From NCBI GenBank assembly GCA_964414345.1, contig CAYPWF010000101.1:1-9970 (forward strand): 9,970 bases of DNA. Direction: 5' to 3'. Source of the DNA: Desulfocorpusculum sp964414345. GTDB taxonomy: Bacteria; Desulfobacterota; Desulfocorpusculales; Desulfocorpusculum. Within the stretch, counting starts at the first letter, position 1. Every line of letters begins with the position of its first letter. Positions 1-6,848 of the stretch are shown here, in pieces. Made by a program: the position numbers and the translations under genes. The notes under the pieces are model-generated. The model was given only the letters and a program-made list of their open reading frames with translations. It searched no databases and was not told the DNA's origin.

Positions 1-734
1 AAGGGGCCTTCACGGGGGCCATACAGAGGCGCATCGGCCTTTTCGAACAGGCCGAGGGCGGCACGCTCTTTCTGGATGAGATCGGGGATCTCTCCCCCAC
101 GGTGCAGGTGAAGCTCTTGAGGTTCTTGCAGGAAGGCGAGTTCCAGAGAGTGGGGGGATCCGTGGTGCTTCGCTCGGATGTTCGAATCATAAGTGCCACC
201 CATAGGGACCTGGAGGCCCGGATGAGGGAAGGGAGCTTCAGGGAGGATCTCTTCTACAGGCTCAACGTGGTCACGATCCACCTGCCTGCGCTGCGGGAAA
301 GACGCGAGGACATAAGGCCGCTCGTGGAGCACTTTGTCAAGATCTACGCCGCCGAAAACGGAAAACAGATAGATGGGATGAGCCGGGAGGCCATGGATCT
401 CCTCCTGCGCTACGACTATCCCGGGAACGTGAGGGAGCTCGAAAACATAATAGAGCGGGCCGTGGTGATAACCAGGGGGAACTTGATACAGAGCGAGGAT
501 CTCCCCTTTGGTCTCAAATCCAGGGAGAAGTCCAAGGAGGGTTCGGTCCACTCCAAGAAGGGTCTCAAGGCTCGTGTGGAGACCCTGGAGAGGGAGCTCA
601 TAGAAGAGGCCATGGCCGAGGCCAGATCCAACCAGACCAAGGCTGCGAGCCTCCTGGGCCTTAGCGAGAGGATGCTCAGGTACAAGCTCAAGAAATACGG
701 CCTCAAATCCCCCCATGAGCAACAGCAGGACTGA
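1..734 (+). CDS. Sigma-54-dependent transcriptional activator (bEBP), 3' part
   Basis: This is a bacterial enhancer-binding protein that remodels sigma-54 RNA polymerase by ATP hydrolysis. The gene is cut by the left edge. The open frame runs from position 3 without a stop, and its first visible residues are GAFTGA (3-20), the sigma-54-contacting loop. The Walker B region GGTLFLDEIGDLS follows at about 57-95, then the RREDI segment near 300-315 and the sensor II motif PGNVRELENIIERAVV at about 420-465. After a charged linker, the C-terminus (about 595-711) is a Fis-type helix-turn-helix (NQTKAASLLGLSERMLRYKLKKYGL). Stop TGA is at 732-734. The N-terminal sensing domain and Walker A lie outside the window, so the signal (response regulator, GAF/PAS or other) is unknown. 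The gene precedes an operon with its own -24/-12 promoter, making it the obvious candidate regulator. I see no strong terminator after it. Family assignment is very secure. Confidence 0.96.
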   Translation, partial: GAFTGAIQRRIGLFEQAEGGTLFLDEIGDLSPTVQVKLLRFLQEGEFQRVGGSVVLRSDVRIISATHRDLEARMREGSFREDLFYRLNVVTIHLPALRERREDIRPLVEHFVKIYAAENGKQIDGMSREAMDLLLRYDYPGNVRELENIIERAVVITRGNLIQSEDLPFGLKSREKSKEGSVHSKKGLKARVETLERELIEEAMAEARSNQTKAASLLGLSERMLRYKLKKYGLKSPHEQQQD

Positions 735-885
735 GAAAGAAGCGGTAAGAGGGTCTGGACCGGCCGGCCCCTTTGAATGAATCCCCCGCCCCCCTGGCCC
801 CTCAGGCAGGATTTGTCGAGGGCTCTTCTTTGCGGGCACCCAAAAGGCCAAAGGAGTTCCCATGGCAAGCCCGGGAGGCCGCTTG

Positions 886-918
886 TGTCGATATTCGACC
901 AAAATGTCGAGTCCTACA
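886..918. promoter_or_regulatory. Candidate bEBP enhancer: two TGTCGA dyads
   Basis: Site A (886-900) contains a perfect inverted repeat GTCGA-TAT-TCGAC. Site B (905-918) begins with the same TGTCGA and ends in TACA, an imperfect dyad of the same type. The two starts are 19 bp apart, close to two helical turns, as is common for tandem activator sites. A further TGTCGA half-site lies at 814-819. They sit about 185-215 bp upstream of the -24 element. Binding by the adjacent bEBP is inference from position. Confidence 0.45.
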
Positions 919-1102
919 GTTAACCATGCCCTCTGGCCCGCGGGGATATGGCCCTCCGGGGTTATCTCAATGACATGTTTTGACAAACCGCTCCATGCTT
1001 AAAAGCACCCTGATTTTGGTTTCCAGATTTGGTCCTGCTTTGAGTCGGGATATGAGGTTGCATTGAGTCCCAAGATGCCCTCCACAGGATGCGCCAACTC
1101 AA

Positions 1103-1116
1103 GGCACGTCTCTTGC
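1103..1116 (+). promoter_or_regulatory. Sigma-54 (-24/-12) promoter of the transport operon
   Basis: The sequence reads GGCACG-TCTC-TTGC, preceded by A and followed by G, against the sigma-54 consensus TGGCACG-N4-TTGC(A/T). The GG (1103-1104) and GC (1115-1116) have exactly the required 10-bp spacing, and all ten defined core positions from GG onward match. Predicted transcription start is near 1128, leaving a leader of about 77 nt before the ATG at 1205. It points toward the operon and lies downstream of an activator gene of the right class. Confidence 0.82.
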
Positions 1117-1124
1117 GAAGAGGA

Positions 1125-1152
1125 AAGGGGGATTGCCGCGGCTGGCCCCCTT
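1125..1152 (+). other. Hairpin at the 5' end of the operon leader
   Basis: The arms AAGGGGG (1125-1131) and CCCCCTT (1146-1152) are perfectly complementary. The 14-nt loop contains the palindrome GCCGCGGC. With transcription starting near 1128, most of the stem would be the first structure of the mRNA. A role in message stability is plausible; no T-tract follows, so it is not an intrinsic terminator. Confidence 0.4.
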
Positions 1153-1204
1153 GTGAGGGGATCCGCAGCGAGGAGTTAAAGAGAATCCGCATTAGGAGGG
1201 AGAC

Positions 1205-1918
1205 ATGGGTGTTGTTGAGGCTCAGGGCCTTGTGAAGACGTATGGGGAGGGGGATGCCAGGGTCGAGGCCATAAGAGGGGTGGATTTCACCATCCAGGAA
1301 GCGGAGTTTGCAGCCTTTGCAGGGCCTTCTGGCAGCGGCAAGACAACGCTGCTCAACCTTGTGGGCTGTCTTGACAGGCCCACAGGAGGCAAGCTCTTTG
1401 TGGCCGGAGAGGATGTGTCCACGCTTTCCTGGCGTCAGAGGGCAAGATTCAGGGGGGAGAACATAGGCTTCGTGTTCCAGAACTTCAACCTCATAGCGGT
1501 GCTTACGGCCTTTGAGAACGTGGAGTATCCCCTTTGCATGGTCAAGAGCGTGCCTCCAGAGCGAAGGAGACAGAAGGTGCTGGAGCTCTTGGAGGCCGTG
1601 GGGATGATGGAGCACAAGGACAGGAGGCCCGACCAGCTCTCCGGGGGCCAGAAGCAGCGGGTGGCCATAGCCCGGGCCTTGGTCACAGAGCCCAAACTGG
1701 TCCTGGCAGATGAGCCAACGGCGAACCTGGACAAGGAGACCTCCCGCACCATCATCTCCCTCATGAAACGACTGAGGGAACACACAGGCACGGCCTTTGT
1801 CTTCTCCACCCACGACGCCAGGCTCCTGGGGGAAGTGGACAAGATTTTCACCCTCGAGGATGGAAGACTCAACGGAGGGATCAACTCCCAAGGAGGCGGC
1901 CATGTGGAACACCTTTAG
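1205..1918 (+). CDS. ABC transporter ATP-binding protein, MacB/LolD type
   Basis: Cytoplasmic ATPase that would drive the FtsX-like permease encoded next. The 237-residue length suits the LolD/MacB-ATPase/FtsE group. All nucleotide-binding motifs are intact: Walker A GPSGSGKTT (40-48), Q-loop glutamine in FQNFNLI (Q92), signature LSGGQKQR (145-152), Walker B LVLADEP (165-171) with the following ANLD D-loop (173-176), and H-loop histidine in STHD (H203). The start at 1205 has AGGAGGG five bases upstream. It is the first gene after the sigma-54 promoter. The 3' end overlaps the permease start by 17 nt, implying translational coupling and an obligate ATPase-permease pair. Members of this family usually act in mechanotransmission (lipoprotein extraction, efflux or peptide export) rather than classical import, so true LolD function is not proven. 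Confidence 0.95.
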   Translation: MGVVEAQGLVKTYGEGDARVEAIRGVDFTIQEAEFAAFAGPSGSGKTTLLNLVGCLDRPTGGKLFVAGEDVSTLSWRQRARFRGENIGFVFQNFNLIAVLTAFENVEYPLCMVKSVPPERRRQKVLELLEAVGMMEHKDRRPDQLSGGQKQRVAIARALVTEPKLVLADEPTANLDKETSRTIISLMKRLREHTGTAFVFSTHDARLLGEVDKIFTLEDGRLNGGINSQGGGHVEHL

Positions 1919-3149
1919 GATAGCGGCCCGAAACCTGCTGCGTTACAAAAGAAGAACCCTTCTCACCGTTGGCCTCATTGCCCTGGGCACGGTTTTTGTC
2001 CTGGTATTCATGGCCGTGGCCGGCTCCTTCAAGAACATGATGATTCGCCAGATGACCGACTCCTTCATAGGGCACCTCCAGATCCACAAGAGGGGTTATC
2101 TCGCAGCCATAGACAATCTGCCTCTTCACATGAACATGAACGCCAAACAGATGGGGATGGTGGAGAAGGCCTTGGCCGAGACCCCGGAAATAGAGAGCTA
2201 TTCCCCTAGGATCAAGTTCGGGGCCGCCTTCAGCAACTTCGAACAGACAACCAACATCAGGGTGAACGGCGTGATCCCGGAGAAGGAGTTTGCCACCTGT
2301 CCCCTCCTGGTCTCCAGGATCACGGAGGGAAGCCGCGACCTGAGCGCCTTGGAAAGGGGAAAGATCCTGGTGCCCGAGCTCCTGGCCAGGGGCCTGGGGG
2401 TCAAGCCTGGGGACACGGTGGTGCTGGTGGCCACCAACAAGGACGGCTCTGTGAACGGGAAGACCTTCCTGGTGGGAGGGGTCCTGGAGAGCGCCACAGG
2501 CCCTGGAGGAAGGGATGGATACATCCACATGGAGGATGCCAGAGAGCTCCTGCGCATGAGCGACTCGGAGGTGAGCGAGGTGGCCATCCGCATCCGGGAT
2601 TTCTCCATGCTGGATAGCCTGGCCCTGCAGCTGGAGGCCAAGTTCCCCAGCATGCCCAACATGCCGGGGAAGTCCATGCTGGAGGTGAGCACCTGGGAGA
2701 AACTCTCCCCATTTTCCAGCATTGCCAGGATGATCGATGCCCTGGCCCTTTTCATCCGGGTCATCCTCGTGGCCATAGTGCTCGTCAGCATAATGAACGT
2801 GATGGTGATGGCAGTTTATGAGCGCATCCGTGAGATCGGGACCATGGCAGCCATGGGCACCCTGCCAGGCAAGATCCTGTCGCTCTTCATCACCGAGGGC
2901 CTGCTCATAGGGGTTCTCGGGGGACTGGCCGGTTGGCTGCTAAGCGGGATCATAGTGGTGGCCCTCAGGCTCGCCCAGATCCGCTTCAGCTTTGGCCGGC
3001 AGGAGAACCTGCTTCTGGTGCCCTCCTGGGACTTGCTCCAGTGGTGCGCCATCTTCCTGGTCGTGATGGTGGTGGCCGTGCTGGCAAGCCTCCAGCCCGC
3101 CTGGAAGGCCTCCCGCATGGAACCCATAGATGCCCTCGGGCATGTTTGA
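1902..3149 (+). CDS. ABC transporter permease, FtsX/MacB (LolC/E-like) fold
   Basis: Inner-membrane partner of the preceding ATPase, 415 residues. I place the start at 1902 (MWNTFRIAARNLLRYKRRT) because AGGAGG at 1891-1896 sits five bases upstream and the protein then opens with the amphipathic segment usual in this family. An in-frame ATG at 1797 lies well inside the ATPase gene and is unlikely. Topology follows the four-helix MacB/LolCE plan: TM1 about 19-40, a large periplasmic MacB-type core domain about 41-275, TM2 about 281-304, the coupling segment ERIREIGTMAAMGT (307-320), TM3 about 325-356, TM4 about 379-398, and the C-terminal PAWKASRMEPIDAL motif (399-412). The length resembles LolC/LolE rather than MacB, whose ATPase is fused. 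The periplasmic domain would hand cargo to the LolA-like protein encoded next. Cargo is not evident. Confidence 0.93.
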   Translation: MWNTFRIAARNLLRYKRRTLLTVGLIALGTVFVLVFMAVAGSFKNMMIRQMTDSFIGHLQIHKRGYLAAIDNLPLHMNMNAKQMGMVEKALAETPEIESYSPRIKFGAAFSNFEQTTNIRVNGVIPEKEFATCPLLVSRITEGSRDLSALERGKILVPELLARGLGVKPGDTVVLVATNKDGSVNGKTFLVGGVLESATGPGGRDGYIHMEDARELLRMSDSEVSEVAIRIRDFSMLDSLALQLEAKFPSMPNMPGKSMLEVSTWEKLSPFSSIARMIDALALFIRVILVAIVLVSIMNVMVMAVYERIREIGTMAAMGTLPGKILSLFITEGLLIGVLGGLAGWLLSGIIVVALRLAQIRFSFGRQENLLLVPSWDLLQWCAIFLVVMVVAVLASLQPAWKASRMEPIDALGHV

Positions 3150-3161
3150 AAGGAGACACTC

Positions 3162-3899
3162 ATGCACAGGTCCTGGTTCAGCATTTCAATAATCGCCATA
3201 TGGCTTTCGGGAAGCGGGATCTGCCTGGCTCTTGACGGGGCTTCCATCCTCAAGCAGGTGGACAGAAACATGATGCCCGAGTCCTTCGAGTCTTACAGGA
3301 AACTCGTGAACATAGAGCCGGATGGGAGAAACAGGGAATACACCCTCTTCACGGTCAAGAAAGGAGACAAGGTCGCGGCCCTGTTTCTGGCGCCTGCAAG
3401 CGAGAAGGGCAGGGCCACCCTCAGGCTCGGGGAGAACATGTGGCTCTATATCCCCAATGTGGCCAAGCCAGTCAGGATCACGAGCCTCCAGTCGGTGGTA
3501 GGCGGGGTCTTCAACAACTCCGACATCCTGCAGCTGGATTACAGCGAGGAGTATGACGTGGAGAGTATCGAGGAGAAAGATGAATCCTACCGGCTGAATC
3601 TAAAGGCGAAAAACAACACCGTGGCCTATGACCGGCTCAGAATGACCGTGGACAAGCAGGCGCTGGTGCCCATCCAGATCCAGTGCATAGCAGCATCGGG
3701 GATGCTCATAAAGACGCTCTATTTCAAGGAGATCAAGGACTTCGGCGGGGGCATCGTAAGGCCCGCGGTCCTTGAGACGGACAGCCCCCTTTACAAGGGT
3801 TACAGGTCCATCCTGATCCTGGCCCGGGTCAAAAAAAGGGAGATCCCGGACGAGGCCTTCACCCTCAACTTCCTGCCCAAACTGGAGGGGCTCAGATGA
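3162..3899 (+). CDS. LolA-like periplasmic outer-membrane lipoprotein-sorting protein
   Basis: Predicted secreted carrier of 245 residues. Residues 1-24 are a signal peptide with a basic start (MHRSW), a hydrophobic core and a plausible cleavage after CLA. The Cys at 21 is not in a good lipobox (Ile at -1), so a soluble periplasmic protein is expected. The mature part resembles the LolA_like outer-membrane lipoprotein-sorting family: beta-rich, with the characteristic block MWLYIPNVAKPVRIT (93-107) followed by an acidic/aromatic segment (SDILQLDYSEEYDVE, 120-134) and a late KEIKDFGGG...RP turn (189-201). Such half-barrels bind lipidic or hydrophobic ligands. It starts 12 bases after the permease stop, with AAAGGAG as ribosome site, and its stop overlaps the next ATG (ATGA, 3896-3899). 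Its place between an inner-membrane pump and an outer-membrane barrel suggests a periplasmic shuttle; the ligand is unknown. Confidence 0.85.
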   Translation: MHRSWFSISIIAIWLSGSGICLALDGASILKQVDRNMMPESFESYRKLVNIEPDGRNREYTLFTVKKGDKVAALFLAPASEKGRATLRLGENMWLYIPNVAKPVRITSLQSVVGGVFNNSDILQLDYSEEYDVESIEEKDESYRLNLKAKNNTVAYDRLRMTVDKQALVPIQIQCIAASGMLIKTLYFKEIKDFGGGIVRPAVLETDSPLYKGYRSILILARVKKREIPDEAFTLNFLPKLEGLR

Positions 3900-5245
3900 G
3901 GCAAATCCTTACATGGCTGGCAGCAGGGGCCTGCGTGAGCTTACTACTTCATCCATGGGATCCTTCGGCCCACGGTCAGGATCAGTACAAGGTGGATCTG
4001 GAGGCCATAGACAAGGAGACCGAGGTCAAGCCCTACAGCTTCGGGGGGTTCCTGGAGTTTCAATCCACCCTTTTCGGCCTCGATCGGGACGCTGCCTTCT
4101 ACAGGCTGCGATTCAAGGACAGGGACGAGGGGCCCACCGTGGAACAGTACGAGATGCGCCTCAGGCTGGAAGGGGGGTACAAGTGGTCCATCGGTTCCTT
4201 CAGGTTCAGGGTTGACGGCTTTGCCCAGAACAGTTATCTGGGCTGGGACGGGGACCCGGTTCTGATGGAGGGTTTCTTCACCCTGAAGCCGTCGGACAAC
4301 CTGAGCGTGGACCTGGGCAAGAAGCCCAACAAGTGGGGAAAGGGTTATGCCTGGAACCCGGTCTCGTTCGTGGATAGGCCCAAGAACCCGGAGGATCCAG
4401 AGGAGGCTTTGGAAGGGCTCTACGTCTTGACAGCAGACCTGGTGAAGAGCTTCGATGGGCCGCTCAAGACCTTGGCCTTCACCCCTGTGTTCATGCCCGT
4501 GATGAGGGAGATCAACGATGATTTCGGGGCTAGAGGCGACCTGAATGTGGCAGGGAAGCTCTATATGCTCCTTCTGGACACTGATCTGGACTTCATGTTC
4601 TTCACCGGTGACAGCAAGACCACGAGATATGGCTTCGACTTCGCCCACAACATCCTCTCCAACTTCGAGGTGCACGGGGAGCTTGCCTGGATAAACGATG
4701 CGGAGGTGCTTTCCCTGGAGCCGGGTAGGCCCCTGAGGGTGAAACACGAGGACGTGCTGAGCGGGCTTGTGGGGATCCGTTACCTGACCCCCAGCGACCT
4801 GACCGTGATCCTGGAGTACTACCATAATGGTCCTGGCTTCGGCCGGGAGGACTTGAAGAGCTTCGTGGGGCTTTTGAACAAGGCCCTCGAGCCCAAGCCC
4901 CCCGGGCGAGGGCCAGGGCCTGGGGGTGGCCCTTCGGGGCCCTCCTTCCAGCTTCCCAGCGCAGAGGAGAACCCCTTCTCCAGGCCAAACCCCATGAGAG
5001 ACTATATCTATTTCCGGGCAAGCCAGAAGGAACCCTTCGACATCCTCTATCTCACCCCTGCCATCACCGCCGTCTGGAACCTTGAGGACAGGAGCTTCAC
5101 CCTCATCCCCGAGCTTCTCTACAGCCCCATGACCAACCTGGAGCTGAGGCTGAGAGGGGCCATGCTCTTCGGGGGCAGCGCCACGGAGTACGGCGATAAG
5201 CAAAACGATTTCAGGGTGGAGTTCCGGGCCAGGTACTTCTTTTGA
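3896..5245 (+). CDS. Outer-membrane beta-barrel protein (DUF1302/porin-like)
   Basis: Predicted 449-residue outer-membrane protein. A signal peptide occupies about residues 1-27 (cleavage near SAHG|QD). The rest is rich in alternating amphipathic strands, for example FRFRVDGFAQNSYLGW (102-117) and LELRLRGAMLFGG (415-427), and ends in RVEFRARYFF, a typical terminal strand with C-terminal Phe for BAM recognition. A WGKGYAWNPVSFVDRPKNPEDP stretch (147-168) recalls conserved segments of DUF1302-like barrels, but I cannot name the family firmly. Residues about 332-366 form a Pro/Gly-rich insertion that is probably an extracellular loop. The ATG overlaps the LolA-like stop by four bases, so the two are translationally coupled. 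It is the last gene of the operon, only 24 bp from a convergent hydrolase gene. Its last 47 codons are duplicated at 8366-8506. Likely role: acceptor or exit pore of the system (inference). Confidence 0.85.
   Translation: MRQILTWLAAGACVSLLLHPWDPSAHGQDQYKVDLEAIDKETEVKPYSFGGFLEFQSTLFGLDRDAAFYRLRFKDRDEGPTVEQYEMRLRLEGGYKWSIGSFRFRVDGFAQNSYLGWDGDPVLMEGFFTLKPSDNLSVDLGKKPNKWGKGYAWNPVSFVDRPKNPEDPEEALEGLYVLTADLVKSFDGPLKTLAFTPVFMPVMREINDDFGARGDLNVAGKLYMLLLDTDLDFMFFTGDSKTTRYGFDFAHNILSNFEVHGELAWINDAEVLSLEPGRPLRVKHEDVLSGLVGIRYLTPSDLTVILEYYHNGPGFGREDLKSFVGLLNKALEPKPPGRGPGPGGGPSGPSFQLPSAEENPFSRPNPMRDYIYFRASQKEPFDILYLTPAITAVWNLEDRSFTLIPELLYSPMTNLELRLRGAMLFGGSATEYGDKQNDFRVEFRARYFF
5105..5245 (+). repeat. Source copy of a 141-bp duplicated segment
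   Basis: This is the 3' end of the beta-barrel gene, codons 404-449 plus the stop. It matches 8366-8506 base for base without gaps, with eight substitutions (5110, 5116, 5122, 5146, 5200, 5226, 5242, 5244), giving 133 of 141 identical. The similarity stops at the stop codon; flanking sequences on both sides are unrelated by eye. Confidence 0.95.
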
Positions 5246-5269
5246 GCCTGGAGCAATATGGAGGAGTCT

Positions 5270-6367
5270 TCACCGAGGCTCGCTCCAGTAGCCCGCCAGG
5301 AGGGGATCCCTTTTCTCGAGCACGCCCTCGGCGTCCTTTCTCCCCAGGACATGCCTTTCCAGAAAGGCTATGGAATAGCGCCGTATGACCTCGAACTGGG
5401 TCTCGGATCCGCTCAAAAGCCTTGCCCAGAGGCTCTCGGAGAACCTATTGTTGAAGGAAAAATGAGAGGCTCCTTTCACCACGAGAAAATACTTGGGCGG
5501 TGAAAAACTCCTGAAGATTCTCTCTTGGAGCTCCAACATGGTCTTGGAGCCCCGAAGCTGGTATCTTTCCTTTTCCCCCATGAAGAGCATGGAGGGTACG
5601 CGCACGGCCGAAAGCTCCTCCTCAGTGAAGAGGTAGCTGCCTGCCCCTGTGGAAAAAAGAAGCACTGCCTTTATCCGTGGGTCATGACGCTTTGGTATGG
5701 TCCCGCAAAGCCCCAGGGCGGTGAAGCCCCCAAAGGAGTGTCCTCCCACGGCCACGCGGCTTTTGTCTATGATGGGGCCGAAAGTCTCGGATGAAAGCAT
5801 GCGCTCCAGAACCAGTTGCAGTTCCTCGAGCCGGTAAAGATATTTGTCTCTGTCGGCTGGGCCGGAGGAGGCAATTTCACGCACATGCCTGAGAAACTGG
5901 CCGCGGTCCAAGTCCTGCTTTTGACCAGTTCTTATTCGGACGGCCGGGTGAGGGTCATGGTGGTCCGGGCAGGCCACGATCCAGCCCCGGGAGGCAAGGG
6001 CCTCCGTGAGAAAAAGCGAGCTGAGGCCGCTTCCCCCGTAACCATGGGAGAAGACCAAGAGGGGGTAGGGCGCTCGGGCAGGATCAGGTCTTGCATTTGT
6101 GGCAACCATACCTGTGGTGGATCCTCCATATTGGTGCAGGTTGGGCTGTGCCTTGGTGGGGTACCAGACGGCCACCGTGAGGGTGTCTTCATGCCCACTT
6201 TTCCGGTAATTGAGCTCCAGGACCTGGAAGCCGACATTGAAAAGGGATGGAGAGTCGCCCGCGCCCGGGTGAGGGGGCGTGCAGCCCGTAGCAGCCAAGA
6301 AGATGACCAGCCCGACCCAACCGGCCGCCCGGACACCTGAGGTCTCATGCCGGAGCCTCAAACCCAT
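5270..6367 (-). CDS. Alpha/beta-hydrolase lipoprotein, PAF-acetylhydrolase/dienelactone-hydrolase type
   Basis: Predicted envelope-anchored esterase of 365 residues. I choose the ATG at 6367 because it gives a complete lipoprotein signal: MGLRLRH basic start, hydrophobic core and lipobox AATGC with Cys29. A longer frame to 6583 would only add a low-complexity basic N-terminus. Catalytic landmarks: oxyanion-hole strand PLLVFSHGYGGSG (102-114), nucleophile elbow GHSFGG with Ser211, and a late histidine in GASHFSFNN (His302); the acid is probably in SMLFMGEKER (259-268). These match the PAF-acetylhydrolase/COG4188 group, which cleaves small acyl or polyester-type bonds; the true substrate is unknown. 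It is transcribed toward the transport operon and ends 24 bp from it, so it is not co-transcribed. No strong promoter is evident upstream; a weak ribosome-like AGAGAGG precedes the start. Confidence 0.85.
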   Translation of the reverse strand: MGLRLRHETSGVRAAGWVGLVIFLAATGCTPPHPGAGDSPSLFNVGFQVLELNYRKSGHEDTLTVAVWYPTKAQPNLHQYGGSTTGMVATNARPDPARAPYPLLVFSHGYGGSGLSSLFLTEALASRGWIVACPDHHDPHPAVRIRTGQKQDLDRGQFLRHVREIASSGPADRDKYLYRLEELQLVLERMLSSETFGPIIDKSRVAVGGHSFGGFTALGLCGTIPKRHDPRIKAVLLFSTGAGSYLFTEEELSAVRVPSMLFMGEKERYQLRGSKTMLELQERIFRSFSPPKYFLVVKGASHFSFNNRFSESLWARLLSGSETQFEVIRRYSIAFLERHVLGRKDAEGVLEKRDPLLAGYWSEPR

Positions 6368-6607
6368 GCCTATCCAACCTCTCTTCCATGCAAAGGTCCT
6401 CTCAGGATAGTCGCTCTGCCGCGGGGTTCCCTGCCCTTGATCATCTGCCTCTCGAGCCCAAAGTCCACAGTCGCGTTCGCCCCCCCCACCGCGTCTTAGC
6501 CGTCCTGATCTTAGCTGTGGCCGGGAAGAGAAATCCCACTTTTGATATCCTTTGCCAAGTTGCTTTCCGAGAGACGCAATCACCTTTCAACCACCAGCGC
6601 CGACCCT

Positions 6608-6622
6608 TGTCAAGTCTTGACA
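6608..6622. repeat. 15-bp perfect palindrome, operator-like
   Basis: TGTCAAG-T-CTTGACA has two perfectly complementary 7-base arms around one central base. It embeds TTGACA on both strands, which is a -35-like hexamer, but no good -10 stands at 16-18 bp on either strand (the best is TTGAAA on the minus strand). It may be an operator or the core of a dispersed intergenic repeat. Confidence 0.45.
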
Positions 6623-6700
6623 CCCTCTTTCCGGTTGTCACTACGTGAGCGATCACAGGGTGACGGCGTTTCTCGGAGCGGCTTGGCGGAGGCGCTTTGG

Positions 6701-6727
6701 TTTTCCCAGGATTTGGACCTGGGAGAA
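6701..6727. repeat. Ten-pair hairpin in non-coding DNA
   Basis: TTTTCCCAGG (6701-6710) pairs with CCTGGGAGAA (6718-6727) around a 7-base loop, with one G-T wobble. Read on the minus strand the stem is followed by AAAACC, and on the plus strand by a GC-rich stretch, so neither direction gives a classical terminator T-tract. Function unknown. Confidence 0.45.
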
Positions 6728-6848
6728 GCCCTCTCGGCCGAAGCGAAGCTTAAGCCCACCGAGGGGGGGGTAAGCACCTGCCTGTGCGCCGCACGCAGAC
6801 AGATCCCCCTGAGGCCAAATGTCCTGGAAAACCGAGGATACACGAAAC

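Larger units (their letters stand above)
735..1204 (+). promoter_or_regulatory. Regulatory intergenic region between bEBP gene and transport operon
   Basis: These 470 bases hold no convincing gene; the short reading frames across them lack a ribosome site and family resemblance. Reading downstream there are candidate activator dyads (886-918), a block with two TGACA repeats (971-985), a near-consensus -24/-12 promoter (1103-1116), a hairpin at the predicted transcript start (1125-1152) and a good Shine-Dalgarno (AGGAGGG, 1194-1200) before the ATG at 1205. The order and spacing match a sigma-54 control region: enhancer roughly 200 bp upstream of the core promoter. No clear IHF site was found by eye between them. 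Confidence 0.7.

Noticed and set aside
755..776. GC palindrome around CCGGCCGG after the bEBP gene as a terminator
   Set aside because: Stem is short and mismatched, and no T-tract follows.
820..833. GG-N10-GC spacing that mimics a second sigma-54 promoter
   Set aside because: Only the GG and TTGC match; the CACG part is absent, and the element at 1103-1116 is far better.
980..1010. TTGACA as a -35 box for the transport operon
   Set aside because: The base composition 17 bp downstream gives no acceptable -10; the nearest TAAAAG is at 14 bp spacing.
1797..1901. Upstream ATG extending the permease by 35 residues
   Set aside because: It lies deep inside the ATPase gene without a ribosome site; the ATG at 1902 has AGGAGG at ideal spacing and the expected family N-terminus.
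962..1912. 316-codon minus-strand frame opposite the promoter region and ATPase gene
   Set aside because: Antisense to a gene with every ABC motif intact and running over the sigma-54 promoter; no family resemblance.
3944..5203. 419-codon open frame on the minus strand opposite the barrel gene
   Set aside because: It is an antisense shadow: the plus strand has a signal peptide, barrel strands, terminal Phe and operon coupling, while the shadow has no recognisable domain.
5248..5288. CTGGAGC/GCTCCAG inverted repeat spanning the two convergent stops as a bidirectional terminator
   Set aside because: The loop is 27 bases, there is no T-run, and the right arm is inside the hydrolase coding region.
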